Of a stretch of 64,000 nt of DNA, positions 24,686 through 36,100 are shown piece by piece. A model generated the notes under the pieces. The model saw only the letters and a list, made by a program, of their open reading frames with translations. It made no database searches and had not been told where the DNA came from. Source of the stretch: Biomphalaria glabrata (Eukaryota > Mollusca > Gastropoda > Planorbidae); contig NC_074711.1 of assembly GCF_947242115.1 (NCBI RefSeq), forward strand, positions 40,763,265 to 40,827,264, in the 5' to 3' direction. Within the stretch, counting starts at the first letter, position 1, and each line of letters starts with the position of its first letter. The position numbers were made by a program, and so were the translations under genes.

Positions 24686-24852
24686 GTAAGATGTCGCAAC
24701 GTATTACAAACTAATGTCTTGAGTTACTGACCAGAGCCACTCAATGGTAGGTTCTACCATCATTTTCATGAAAGAAAAAGTGAGGAGTAAAGAGAAATGG
24801 GAGAATTGAGAGAGAGAGAGAGAAAGAAAGAGTAAAAGAACAAGAGAGAGTG

Positions 24853-24853
<1 letters not shown>

Positions 24854-24915
<62 letters not shown>

Positions 24916-24918
24916 TAT
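24854..24918. repeat. (AT)n microsatellite
   Basis: About 30 uninterrupted AT dinucleotides follow a GA-rich stretch (24808-24850). Slippage polymorphism is expected. Confidence 0.97.
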
Positions 24919-25226
24919 CGACAAAATTAGAGAGAGAGGGTAAAGAGTATTCTTTAATGATACTTCTAGTGATCTTTAATTTAACTTATTTTCCCCCTGA
25001 TGTCCACGAGAAAACAAAGGAGGGGTGAGACGGACCACAAATGGACAGGACAAGAAGAATGTAGATCTAATGGGAAGATCAACACAGGTGAACATAAAGA
25101 GATGTAGGGTGCCTCACATTTTCATTTTTGTTTCAAACTGAAAGTGAAGGGTTGTAGCTCAAACACATAGACTAGCTATGATCAAAACTTCAACCACGAG
25201 TTTTAAGGTTTTCACAGTCCAATGGA

Positions 25227-25583
25227 TTAATGGTATAGCGAGTGGTATAAGAGCACAGTAATAGGCCTACTTAATGGTATAGCGAGTGGTATAAGAGCAC
25301 AGTAATAGGCCTACTTAATGGTATAGCGAGTGGTATAAGAGCACAGTAATAGGCCTACTTAATGGTATAGCGAGTGGTATAAGAGCACAGTAATAGGCCT
25401 AGTTAATGGTATAGCGAGTGGTATAAGAGCACAGTAATAGGCCTAGTTAATGGTATAGCGAGTGGTATAAGAGCACAGTAATAGGCCTAGTTAATGGTAT
25501 AGCGAGTGGTATAAGAGCACAGTAATAGGCCTAGTTAATGGTATAGCGAGTGGTATAAGAGCACAGTAATAGGCCTACTTAAA
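25227..25583. repeat. 44-bp minisatellite, 8 copies
   Basis: The unit ttaatggtatagcgagtggt + ataagagcacagtaataggcctac is almost invariant. Only the last base differs: cctac in the first three copies and the last, cctag in the four middle ones. The near identity suggests recent expansion. Confidence 0.95.
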
Positions 25584-25648
25584 CTACTTTCATTCCACTC
25601 CAACACCATTTCTTACTCTTATATTACACTCTCCTACTCTGTAGCTAG

Positions 25649-25947
25649 CAGTAGCGTAGCCAGGTGCCAGTGGGCCAGGAATCAAGAATAGGACCCCCCC
25701 CCCCCAATTCAGTTCGAGTTATTCTATGTACATATGCAAAAAGGGAATACCAGGTACTACCAACAAGTATTGGCGCCATTGCACGCAATTCAGTTACGAT
25801 TTCAAACTAGTAATAGAATAAATAGTTGATCTTAGTTTGATACATTTTACAATTATTACAATCAAAATTTGTTTATTTTTCTAAATAAGGGCTCCTAATG
25901 GTCACGGGCGCAATGAATCCCTTATCGCCATGGTTGCTACGCCACTG
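25649..25947. mobile_element. Possible hAT-type MITE
   Basis: The ends cagtagcgtagccagg and ggttgctacgccactg form a short inverted repeat (about 12 of 16 positions) of the CAGnGGCGTAGC kind common in hAT MITEs. The 299-bp interior has poly-C and no coding sequence. A convincing 8-bp duplication was not found. Confidence 0.5.
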
Positions 25948-26128
25948 TTTTTACGAGTTTTGGGTCTAAAAGTAATTAAAAAACATGAAATTAAAAACAA
26001 AAACACCAGAACTTAAATCTTGATTTGTTTTCGAAAACGTGTGCGTTGCTTATGAGACGAAGGTCTCTGGATTCCCGATAAAGCCTGACGAAGAGACCTG
26101 TGGATCTACCTGTCATCTTTATCAAAGT

Positions 26129-26319
26129 CTCAGGGAGTGTTGTGCCAGGCTTTCTTCTCAGGGAGTGCTGTGCCAGGCTTTCTTCTCAGGGAGTGTTGTG
26201 CCAGGCTTTCTTCTCAGGGAGTGTTGTGCCAGGCTTTCTTCTCAGGGAGTGCTGTGCCAGGCTTTCTTCTCAGGGAGTGCTGTGCCAGGCTTTCTTCTCA
26301 GGGAGTGCTGTGCCAGGCT
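26129..26319. repeat. 28-bp minisatellite, 7 copies
   Basis: The unit agggagtgctgtgccaggct + ttcttctc repeats with one variable site (gtgttg or gtgctg). The period is not a multiple of three and all three plus frames remain open, giving 73-108-codon by-product frames. Confidence 0.95.
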
Positions 26320-27060
26320 AGTCTTTTAGTTACATTCTTAAGATCCTTCATTCTCTCTAGTGCCATGGGAGTGTCACAGCCTGGTTCTTGTTATAGGCGT
26401 GATGACGCGAATGTCTCTGTGCGTTGTAGATACCTCTTCTGGTACTACTATAATGTTCTCTGACTTGTTAACTAAATACTTTCTCACACGCACTAGATTT
26501 GCAGGTGCGTGAGAACACTAACATACTGGACTCTCCGACCACAACATTTAGAATCATTAATAAACGCTCTTGTAGCAGACATGAATTTTATTGACACAAT
26601 AATATATCACAAAAGATATTGGCGACTTCAGCCATCACACAAATTATATGTCCAGAGAAATATATTCTGAATACAAATCAATTATAATAACTTGAGTACA
26701 TGTACATTACTCCACTGTAAAAGATATCCATAGCACTCCTCTCTCTACGGGAGTCTGAAATTAATTGAGGTGTTCACCTCGTGGTCAGTTACTTGACCAA
26801 ACAAGATCTCGTGCTGACCGCACGGAATAGTTAAGTGACTACTAGTCACCAAATGTTGCAAGGGTTCTAAAACTGGTATATGACAGGGAGTGATATTTTG
26901 TTCGTGTGGGTCATCATTTGCCGAACAGGATCTCGGGTCTTAACAGTCATAGAATGTCTGGAAATGTTTTTTTTTTTTTTAATTATGTGCCGTCATACAT
27001 CGTTCAAGAGAATCATAATCTTCGTTGCTATATATATTCATTCAGCAATGCCATTACCAG
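26320..27060. other. No recognisable feature
   Basis: Intergenic DNA. A short hairpin (tctcacacgca ... tgcgtgagaa, 26482-26515) is visible. No gene was recognised. Confidence 0.4.
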
Positions 27061-27062
27061 AG

Positions 27063-27388
27063 ACAGGGCCAGCCTTGGGCATAGGAAAAATAGGCAGCGG
27101 TCTAGGGCCTCTGATTGATGGGGGCCTCTCAGCAGAGCTCTAAGGCTCCATGTCTACTACTCTAGCTCTAAGTCTCTTTCAAATTTCAAACATAGCAGAT
27201 CTCTATGTCTCCATGCCCACTAGTCTAGCTCTGGGCTCTAGATCATACAAGAACGTTTTTTTTTTAAAATAAATTGCGTAATTTTCTACAGTATCAATTT
27301 TATATTTTCGATTTGCATCGATTTTATATTCATTTGGGAACACCAAATTCACCTCGCCTTGTTCTTCAAATGACCTAAGTCCGGCCTT
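27063..27388. mobile_element. Possible hAT-like MITE
   Basis: The left end gacagggccagcctt and the right end aagtccggccttgtc are inverted with about 11 of 15 matches, a common hAT-type end. The near-duplicated flanks (ccagaga, tcagaga) are suggestive only. The interior contains a diverged direct repeat around ctagtctagctct. It is non-coding. Confidence 0.45.
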
Positions 27389-29199
27389 GTCAGAGACCAA
27401 TTAAGATATTAGCATAATAAGAGTTTAATCTTGGTGTCAAAGGTTATACGTCATTTCACTTTCTCCTGAACATGGCTGAGTTCACAAAGTTCTGGCTGGT
27501 ACCGGCATCTGACGTCTGCCAAGGCCGCCACGAAGGTCACGCTTCCTTAGGGTAAAACAAACACGTCGGTGTGGATGTCATACATGAATAATTCTTAATG
27601 ATTATGTGAGTGTCAGTTTGTGTGTGCATGTACCTGTGTATGTGTGGAGAGAGAGAGAGAGAGAAAGATGCAATTTTGTAGAGTTGTAGATGATAGCAAG
27701 ACACTTAATTATAAACTCGTTTCAAGATTTATGTTAAGCCTACTATACGCCACATTCTGCCCAAAAGCGAATGCGAGCAGACGTATTGGCCTGCCCCTTG
27801 ACATCCCCAGAGTTCAGTCCCAGGACTATTGAGTTACATGTATAGCTTTGCGTTTCCATCGAATCCTTTGGGTACGAGATACAGATGTATTCAAGTCCTC
27901 ACACCCCTCCTCCAAATCAAGGGTGATGTTCTCTTTCATTTGTCGAATTATCGTTCTTGTTGTCAGGTTTCGTATGTGTAGATCCTGGGACGTCCTCGTT
28001 TTGTGTCTGCGTACACTCAATGGTCAATAGTGTACAATGGCCACTGTATTATATCGTGCAATGGTAACTCGAGATTCACAATGTGTGTTGATTCAGAACT
28101 TTGTGGAATTCGGTGGAAGAAAGGAAAGAAACAAATACTGTCATTCCAATGTGCATTCCAAGTCTAAGGTTAATTGAGATATTTGGTAGTTAGGCATCTC
28201 GAGGAAACAGAGAACAGAGGCCACAAACTAATTGCATGTCTTGTTTATTACATTCATCGCAAAGGTTCGTGGGAATGGTAAATTTAGAGTATGGCATGCA
28301 GATCGTGCTTGGAACCAATCCAAAAGACTCTCACCTTAAAAAATGTAGAGTTATCTTTTTTTTTTGTATGTCCTCATGAAAAAAGAAAAAGAAAACACTT
28401 TTTTTTTATCTCGTGGTTAACGTAACTGCTGCTTAAAATTGTTTCGCCCCCCCCCTTCTTTTTGGCTCAATTGTGATCTTATAATTATATTCGTAAAATA
28501 CGCTGACTAATTTATATAGACCTATCTCTATGTATTAAGAGATCTCAGATCAACTGAAGGATGGATTCACAAGAAATTTCATAAACAGGTTAATTTTGCA
28601 TCTTATTTATAGGTGCTTGCTAAGAAACGGTTTTGACACATTCGCGAAAAAAACAAAACAACAAACAACTACAACGCAAACTTATATTTTATTTTCGGTA
28701 TTTCAGTCTATATATAAAGGTAGGCCTATATATACAAAATTGTATGACAATAAAATAACATCAATAATCCATTGGTTCTAATTTTAACTCGCCATTGTGT
28801 ACACCTTAAAAGAGCTAATTAATATTATTTTCCCTTGAGAACATGTTTGTGTATATATATATATGTATGAAAGTGTAGAAAATAAAAACAATATAAAATG
28901 TAAATTCCGTAGAATTAGATAATAAAAAAGAGGGGCAGGTCTGAGAGACAACGCATATTATATGCATTATAAACAAAAAGGTGGGGGCATAATGCATATG
29001 GAAATGATTAGGAATAGATTTATTTTAAACATCATATTTCATTATTGTTTTATCTTGTAAATTTTAAAATATCTTCTATCGATAGGCCTACATTATGTTC
29101 AACCTAGATTTAGATATAAATACTTCATGGGAAATTAGATTTCGATTGCAACTCATAAACAAACAATATATAAAAATCCTTTATTAAAAAAAAAACAAC
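27389..29199. other. No recognisable feature
   Basis: About 1.8 kb of AT-rich intergenic DNA with a GA tract at 27648-27664 and homopolymers. Short overlapping frames (27620-28030, 28596-28997) show no domain. Confidence 0.45.
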
Positions 29200-29653
29200 A
29201 ACAAAGCTTTTATATAAATAATGTAAAAGTTGGTTTTTTTTTTTGTTTTTTTTATATCAAACAAATGACCAATGATTAATTGTCTGATTGGTTATATTTT
29301 TAAACAGTTGATATCGTGTTTTGTTAGGTACCGGTTTAAAGTTTCAACTGATCCGAGAATGGGTATTATATATGGTAGTAATAACGTGTACAATTATTTA
29401 AAAGGACAAAACCCGACATATCCAGCCATATCTGTGAATACTGAAGAATTAATTTCCCTTGTTGGTAGTCCTATTAAACAAAATAATTAATAACCAGTAA
29501 TTAATTGACTTTTGTAAAAAAAAAAAAAAATCATGTATTGTCTTCGCCAATTAATAATTGTGTAAAGTTTCAACTTGATTCAAGAATGGGTGTGGGAGAA
29601 ATAACATTCTCAAACTTTTTACCAGAGAGACAGATAGTTGATAAAAGCTTTGT
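29200..29653 (+). mobile_element. Repeat R3, tandem or nested pair
   Basis: It starts with acaaagctt and ends with aagctttgt, an inverted terminal pair. Inside, the R3 body occurs twice (tcaactgatccgagaatggg near 29345, caacttgattcaagaatggg near 29570). The arrangement suggests one copy inserted in or duplicated next to another. The 72-codon frame is a chance frame. Confidence 0.6.
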
Positions 29654-30149
29654 AAAAAAAATAAAAAAATAATAATACTTGTATAGATTATATTAGTCGT
29701 CCCGTCTAAGTTTTACTTGTTTTTCAACTGTCATTTTTTCTATGGCAAATGCATTAAAAAGTTGGATCTCGCAAGTAGATGTCTATAAGGTCTATAGACT
29801 CAATATCCAAATATATTATAGATATAATAGAATAGAGCTAATTAAGTACGCCAAGTCCCACATACATTTCTGTCACACTCACAGTACTCAAGATTAATTT
29901 TTACTGGTCTAGATCTAGATCAAGATCTAAGTATTAGATCTGGTCATTCTGGTCCGTCACTGTGACTTGCGTTAGGCCCTCGTTTAAATTTAAAGTCACT
30001 TACTTATATATATAGGCTAGGGACTTACTGACAGTCCTTACTATATTAGTAGACTATATAATATTAGTATATAGACTCTAGACTAGATCTATATACTATA
30101 TACTCTATCATAGTATTCATACGTGTTAAAATTTTACTGCACATTAATT
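29654..30149. promoter_or_regulatory. Presumed SUGCT upstream region
   Basis: About 500 bp before the first SUGCT codon are AT-rich and crowded with tagatct/ctagatc motifs, including near-palindromes (gatctagatctagatc around 29910). No TATA box or CpG island can be placed with confidence. The promoter assignment rests only on position. Confidence 0.3.
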
Positions 30150-33100
30150 ATGTTCGTTATTCTGAAGACAGCGAAGATACACAACCTAAGCCAAATGTTT
30201 ACCAACAGTGGCAACAGACTGAACAGACTTAACTCTTTAATTGGTCTGAGTCTGAGGAAATGGCATATATCTACTAGATCTAGTTCTAATTATTATAATT
30301 ATTGTTTACAAGGTACCAGTAGCACAACATTTATTAACTCATTTGATCTAGATTATTAAGTAGATAGTAGATTCTAGATTATGTAGACTCAGACTAAGAC
30401 ATTATTTACATGTAGATCTAACTAAAGCTATAGTCAACATGCCATACGAGTCATAGTCATAGACATATTAATTAAATATTATACTAATACATATAATATA
30501 TTATAATATTATGGATCTATAATATAATGTTACCCAGAAAGAATCACGAATCTAGACTAATAATTTAGATTAAAAAGCAAATATTATTAGTAATGATTTT
30601 ACTATAAAGCTGGTCTTGATTTACCTTAGTCACAAAGACAAAGTATTTTTTTTTCGTTTTGAAGCTGAGCATCATTTTTTAAAAATTGTTTAAATGTGGG
30701 ATTCACTAGATCTATTTGTTTTACTTGCTTTAGATGTTCCTTCAGAATTGAAGATTATTACATCCTAGCTCAAACCTCCTGTGGCACAGGGATGGGGTGA
30801 CGGGCAGTGTTTAAACAAAGCCCAGGACCATAGAGATCAGAGTCCAGAGCGCATACTACATGACCAGGCAGCCATCCAATCCAATACTCAGAAAGACACT
30901 AAGATAAAGGCACATTTCTTATTCCATATTATATGCTAGGACAAATTTATACAAGTGCTCCTTCTTCCCTTGTGCTATTAGAGTATGGAATTGAAAAACA
31001 TAGATATATATAGTAAAAAAGTAAAACGGCTGAATTATATTGGAATGACATTAAATATACTATTTTAAAAGAAATAGTTCTAACTATTAAATAACAAATT
31101 CATTAAATAGCTTCATAAATGTTCTGATAATTTTGTTGACGTTGCCAATATGGTATGAAACTATCTTAATCTTTTTGAATCTAAATATAACTTAACAACT
31201 TACTTACTAAAAAGTAAATTTTTTTATCAATATGCTTTTCATTTATTTTTCAGAAGCAAGAAGAAATTTTAAGTATTATACAAAAGCTACCAAGAAACAG
31301 GAAACCATTTCAGCCCCAGAGGAAATAAAACCACCATTGAATGGTGTCAGAATACTGGATATGTCTCGGTATTTGTAAAAAAATTGTGTCCATAATTCAC
31401 TTTCGTTTGTTTTGTTTTATATATTTCCTTAGTGCCTTTGGAAATAAAGATTATTACATCCTACCCTAAAGCTTCTCCATTGGTGTATAATGAGCTGTAG
31501 ATGTCAGGAGAATGCGTTTCTGCAATGAAGAATGCAATAAAACGCTTTTGGCGTCGGGGCTAATTCTAGGTGTAAATTATACAATTAAACCATTATAATT
31601 TAATCTTCTGAAATTGTAAAATATACAAAAAAAACTGGAATTCTCCTAAAATTATTATTAAAATCTCCTGAAAAAATAGACAAGATTGTAATCTTGGGGT
31701 GTCTTTCAATATGGAAAAGGCCAATCCTATGCTTGATACACTTTTTTTAGTGTCACCAGTGTTATGGTACAATATGCTCTTTCATCAATTTTGTGAGTAA
31801 AGAACTGTATATTTTGTATAAATAAAATACAAGGACGAATTTATTTTCTAGTACAAAATCTTAATTTTCACATATTATCATTATCCCTATCCAGATAGGG
31901 CCCTGCGCAATTCGTTTTGCATTGGGCCCCTCGATTGTTAGGACCGCCCTGCTGGTTTGCCATATTTATTTACATCTACTTAAGCTTTTTGTTTTTATGT
32001 CTCTTTTTGTGGACTTTATCAGGTTATTTCTATACTTTATTTGTGGAAATCTTTTTAGGCCCACCAAATCCCTAAAATCTGACATAAGTTTCTGATAGAC
32101 TTTGTACATTTGATTATTTTAAAAACTCTTTTATTTTTAATGATTAATTACTAATTTTTTAAATTATAATATACATGAAACAATCTGATTAGTGTTTTTT
32201 ATTTTTAAGAGTTTTGGCTGGACCCTACTGTACTATGATTCTTGGTGATATGGGAGCAGAAGTAATAAAAGTTGAACGTCCTGGTAAATATTACACTCTT
32301 ATTCAATAATTACACTCATAAACCTGTAGCACTGAATTATATTCTAAGCATCTATGTATCTTTTTTTTAATCTGCCCTCGGAAAGGGAAAAGCTGCTATT
32401 AGTTTTGTGTGGTGTTTCTGTTTGTTTGTCATATTTAGCTATCAAAAACTAGAAAAGATATTGAAAATCTGATTTCATGATTATAGATCTTGCAAAGTTA
32501 AATGAAAGGCTACTTTTTTTTTCCTCTGAAAGTGTACTGTTTTGCTTTAAAAATGAAATATAATATGTAAACTGTTTATTGACAACAAGCAATATATATA
32601 TATATATATATATAAAATCCTTTAAAAAAAACAAAGGGCAAAACTCCCCACTTACAACTATACATCTAAATAATGTAGAATTTTTTCCCCCTTATTTGAA
32701 ATCAAACTAAATAATTAATTACCAATAATTGATTGACTAATGGGTTAATTTTTAAATTGATTCATGTTTTGTTAGGTACAGTAAAGAGTTGTGCAAAGTT
32801 TCAACTTGATCTGGGAATGGGTGTGGGAGAAATATTGTGTTCAAACCTTTTACCAGTTGATATAAGCTTTGTAAAAATACATCAGTTTTAAATCTTTTTA
32901 CTATTAATAACAAAAATAGGAAAAGTTATTATTTTATATATTTTATAACATTTATGCATACAATTTTGGAAAAATATATATATATATATATATTATTATG
33001 TGAAGTTGAACGAGCTACAAAAATCTATTGAAAACATTTACTTTTGATTAAAAAAAAGCAATTAATTTTATTTGTACATAGCAGTCAGATTTTTTAAAAC

Positions 33101-36100
33101 AGTTTTAAATATGCTGTCTTTTAGTGTTACTTGTAATTGTTGCATTGCATACTGCTGATCCCTTAACCCATTAGACATTTCATCAAAGAGGACTTCTTTC
33201 AAAGACCATGAAAGGAGAGATTGGACATTCACTAATCCCTATGTTCATCGTTCAACAATCAATTAAATGATCTTATCTGATAGGCTAACACTGATCCATA
33301 TCTTCATAATAATAAGTTCATTGAATGCTTTGAATATTGGTAATGTAAAAATAATAATAAAAATAACAAGGTCAGCCTAAGAAACAGGGTAATCAGTTTG
33401 CCTTGCATACATCTGTTAGGCTGCCTGGTTGTGGGGTTTGCATGCTGGAATGTTGTTCAGACTTATTGATGGTCCCGGGTTCAAACCCTGCCTGCTCCCA
33501 TCCCCTGTCGTCCTGCAGGAGGTTTGGATTAAGAAGTAAATTATCTTTATCTCTGAAGGAACTTTCAAAATATGTAAAACATTTTACAAACAAAAATTTA
33601 AATTTTACAAACATCTGTTTTGTATAGGGTGAGGTTGGATTTTTGTTGTTGATAGTTTGTATTATATAGCCTCTCAGATAATTCTAAAAATATTTAAACC
33701 TGTTTTACCTGCCTTGCTTACCAAGCAAATGACCCATGAGTCAACCTTTGAGAGCTGCCTCTGAGTTTGTGTGAAAACATGAACTCTCTTTGTAATCTTG
33801 TTCTATTATGAAATTGGAATGTTATTTACTAATAAAAAGTTCTTTGTTTCGTAGATGTTGGGGATGACACAAGAGCATGGGGACCCCCTTTTGTTGCTTC
33901 AGAAAGTTGCTACTTCTTGTGTGTTAATCGCAATAAAAAGGTCTCTGTTGAAACAGAAAGATTTAATAAAGTTACAATTAGATATGTGAATCTTTAAATA
34001 TTAAACAATTGATTAAATTTTCTAATTTGTCGTTTCAGAGTATAACTGTTGACCTGAAGAAACCACAAGGAGTAAAGCTGATCAAAGAAGTTAGTAAAAA
34101 TTTAAAAATATTTTCATTTTAATTATATTTTTATTACCACCACAATTTAGATGTATTTCCTTTTAGATCTTAAGAATTTTAAACAAAGATTTATTTGTAA
34201 TATATAGTTTGTCTTAAATTAAGTGTGCTGTTTTTGTTCAGCCCATGTTAGATATGAAAATTTTTTGTTTTTTATATTTCTTCTCACATTTCTATTATTT
34301 TATTCAGTTGGCAGCCATCAGTGATGTTTTGGTTGAAAACTACATACCTGGGAAACTCTCTGAAATGGGATTAGGTTACCCTGAACTCAGTGCTGAATTT
34401 CCTCATCTTGTTTATTGCTCAATCACAGGTAATACAATAGGTGTCTACATTTATATCTTATTTTCAAAGGAAGACAATCTTAGCTTATTTTAAAAACCCC
34501 CTTATATTTCTAGTCTTGAATTGCCAGAACAAACATTTATTCCAAATGATATGAGATAATTAAATAGTGGTAAATCATGTTGAAAAAGTTTTATAGTGCC
34601 ATTTTTTTTTTAAATACTTTTATGAAGGTTATGGTCAGACTGGGGAGTATGCCTCTAGAGCTGGTTATGATGTCATAGTGTCTGGGCTGGGAGGCCTGAT
34701 GAACATAACTGGACCTGCGGTATGAAAGTTAGTTAACTGAAGTAGATGTGAATCTGTAGGGACATTTTCTTTGCAAACATTTAGAAAAAAAATGAAGTAA
34801 AGTTTCCTTTTCAGACCTTGCGATCTATGGGCAGATGATGTAAAGGTAATCTGTTTCTGAGGTATAAGTTAGCAAGGGTGTCATGTGCCAACTGACTGTA
34901 CTTTTTCCCAACTTATGTCAGGTACCCATTAGAGAATTCAGAATTTTAAAACATTAGTCATCACCGGGATTCAAACCTAAGGTCCCTTGGTTTAGAGGCC
35001 AAGTGCTTTACCACTCCCCTTTGCAGACATTTAGTTAATTAAATTAACTCAGCATGCTAGACATAAAGGGAAAAGCATAGGCTGAATGTATTCAAAATAT
35101 TTTGTCAGTAAAGAATTATATTGGTATCACCCCGAGACCATGCTAAACTAAAAAGAAGACTGACTTGTCTATTTCTTTATTTTTTCCCCATACTCTTTGA
35201 ACTAGCTCTTGCCTAATTGTGCCTTTGGTACCATTAAAACATTTGATTAAAAATTTAAAAAATCATAAGATAAGAGTTGGTTTAAAATCTGTCAACTGGG
35301 CTGTAAGTAATAAATAAAATACATCAAGCAAATAGATTTATTTGATAAAACTTGTTGATTACTTGTAAGTAGAAGCCAAAGGTCTATACATATATTAAAA
35401 CTTTTATTTTTACAAATAAAACTATTTCTGAAAAGTATACTGACGTATGACTAGCACTGAGAATTATTTATACAGATTTTCATCAAGATTTGTAAAAAGT
35501 TTTTATAAGTCAATAAAATACACCTAGACTAACTTTACTTTGTAATAATATGTAAAGAATCACCCGATAAATGAGTAAATGATATGTTGGGCATATACAG
35601 ATTTTTTGGATAAGATGGTTGAGATGTCTTACAGAGGTTCCTAATTTGACTCTTGGTGGAAATATGAAGTTAAACTTTAAAATTTAAAAAACTTAGTTCA
35701 TCTGCTTAAAGTTTCATATTTGTCAGGGAGAGTCAAGATCAATGGTGTTGTTTTTTCATTAGGATGGTGACCCATGTAAAGTTGGTGTTGCTTTAACAGA
35801 TCTATCAACTGGGCTGTATGGTGTGAGTGCAATATTGGCTTCTCTCTTGTCAAGACAACAAACTGGAAGAGGACAACATTTGGATTGTAATCTTCTGTCG
35901 ACTAATGTTAGTCATTGTTGTTACAGATTCTGTTTAGGATCATTCTAAACAATAGTCATTGTTTTTAAATAATTTTGTTCTTTAAAGGGAAACTCCCATG
36001 TTTTTTCAAATTTGAGTTATTGACATATTTAAATTCTGCGTTAAAAGTTGTAATGGTAAACATTTTACCATTTTGTTTTTAAATGCTTAGAAACATTTAT

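Noticed and set aside
30123-30359. SUGCT exon 1 starting at 30123
   Set aside because: Position 30123 is GTG, not ATG; the first in-frame ATG is at 30150, and the frame past 30312 is intron.
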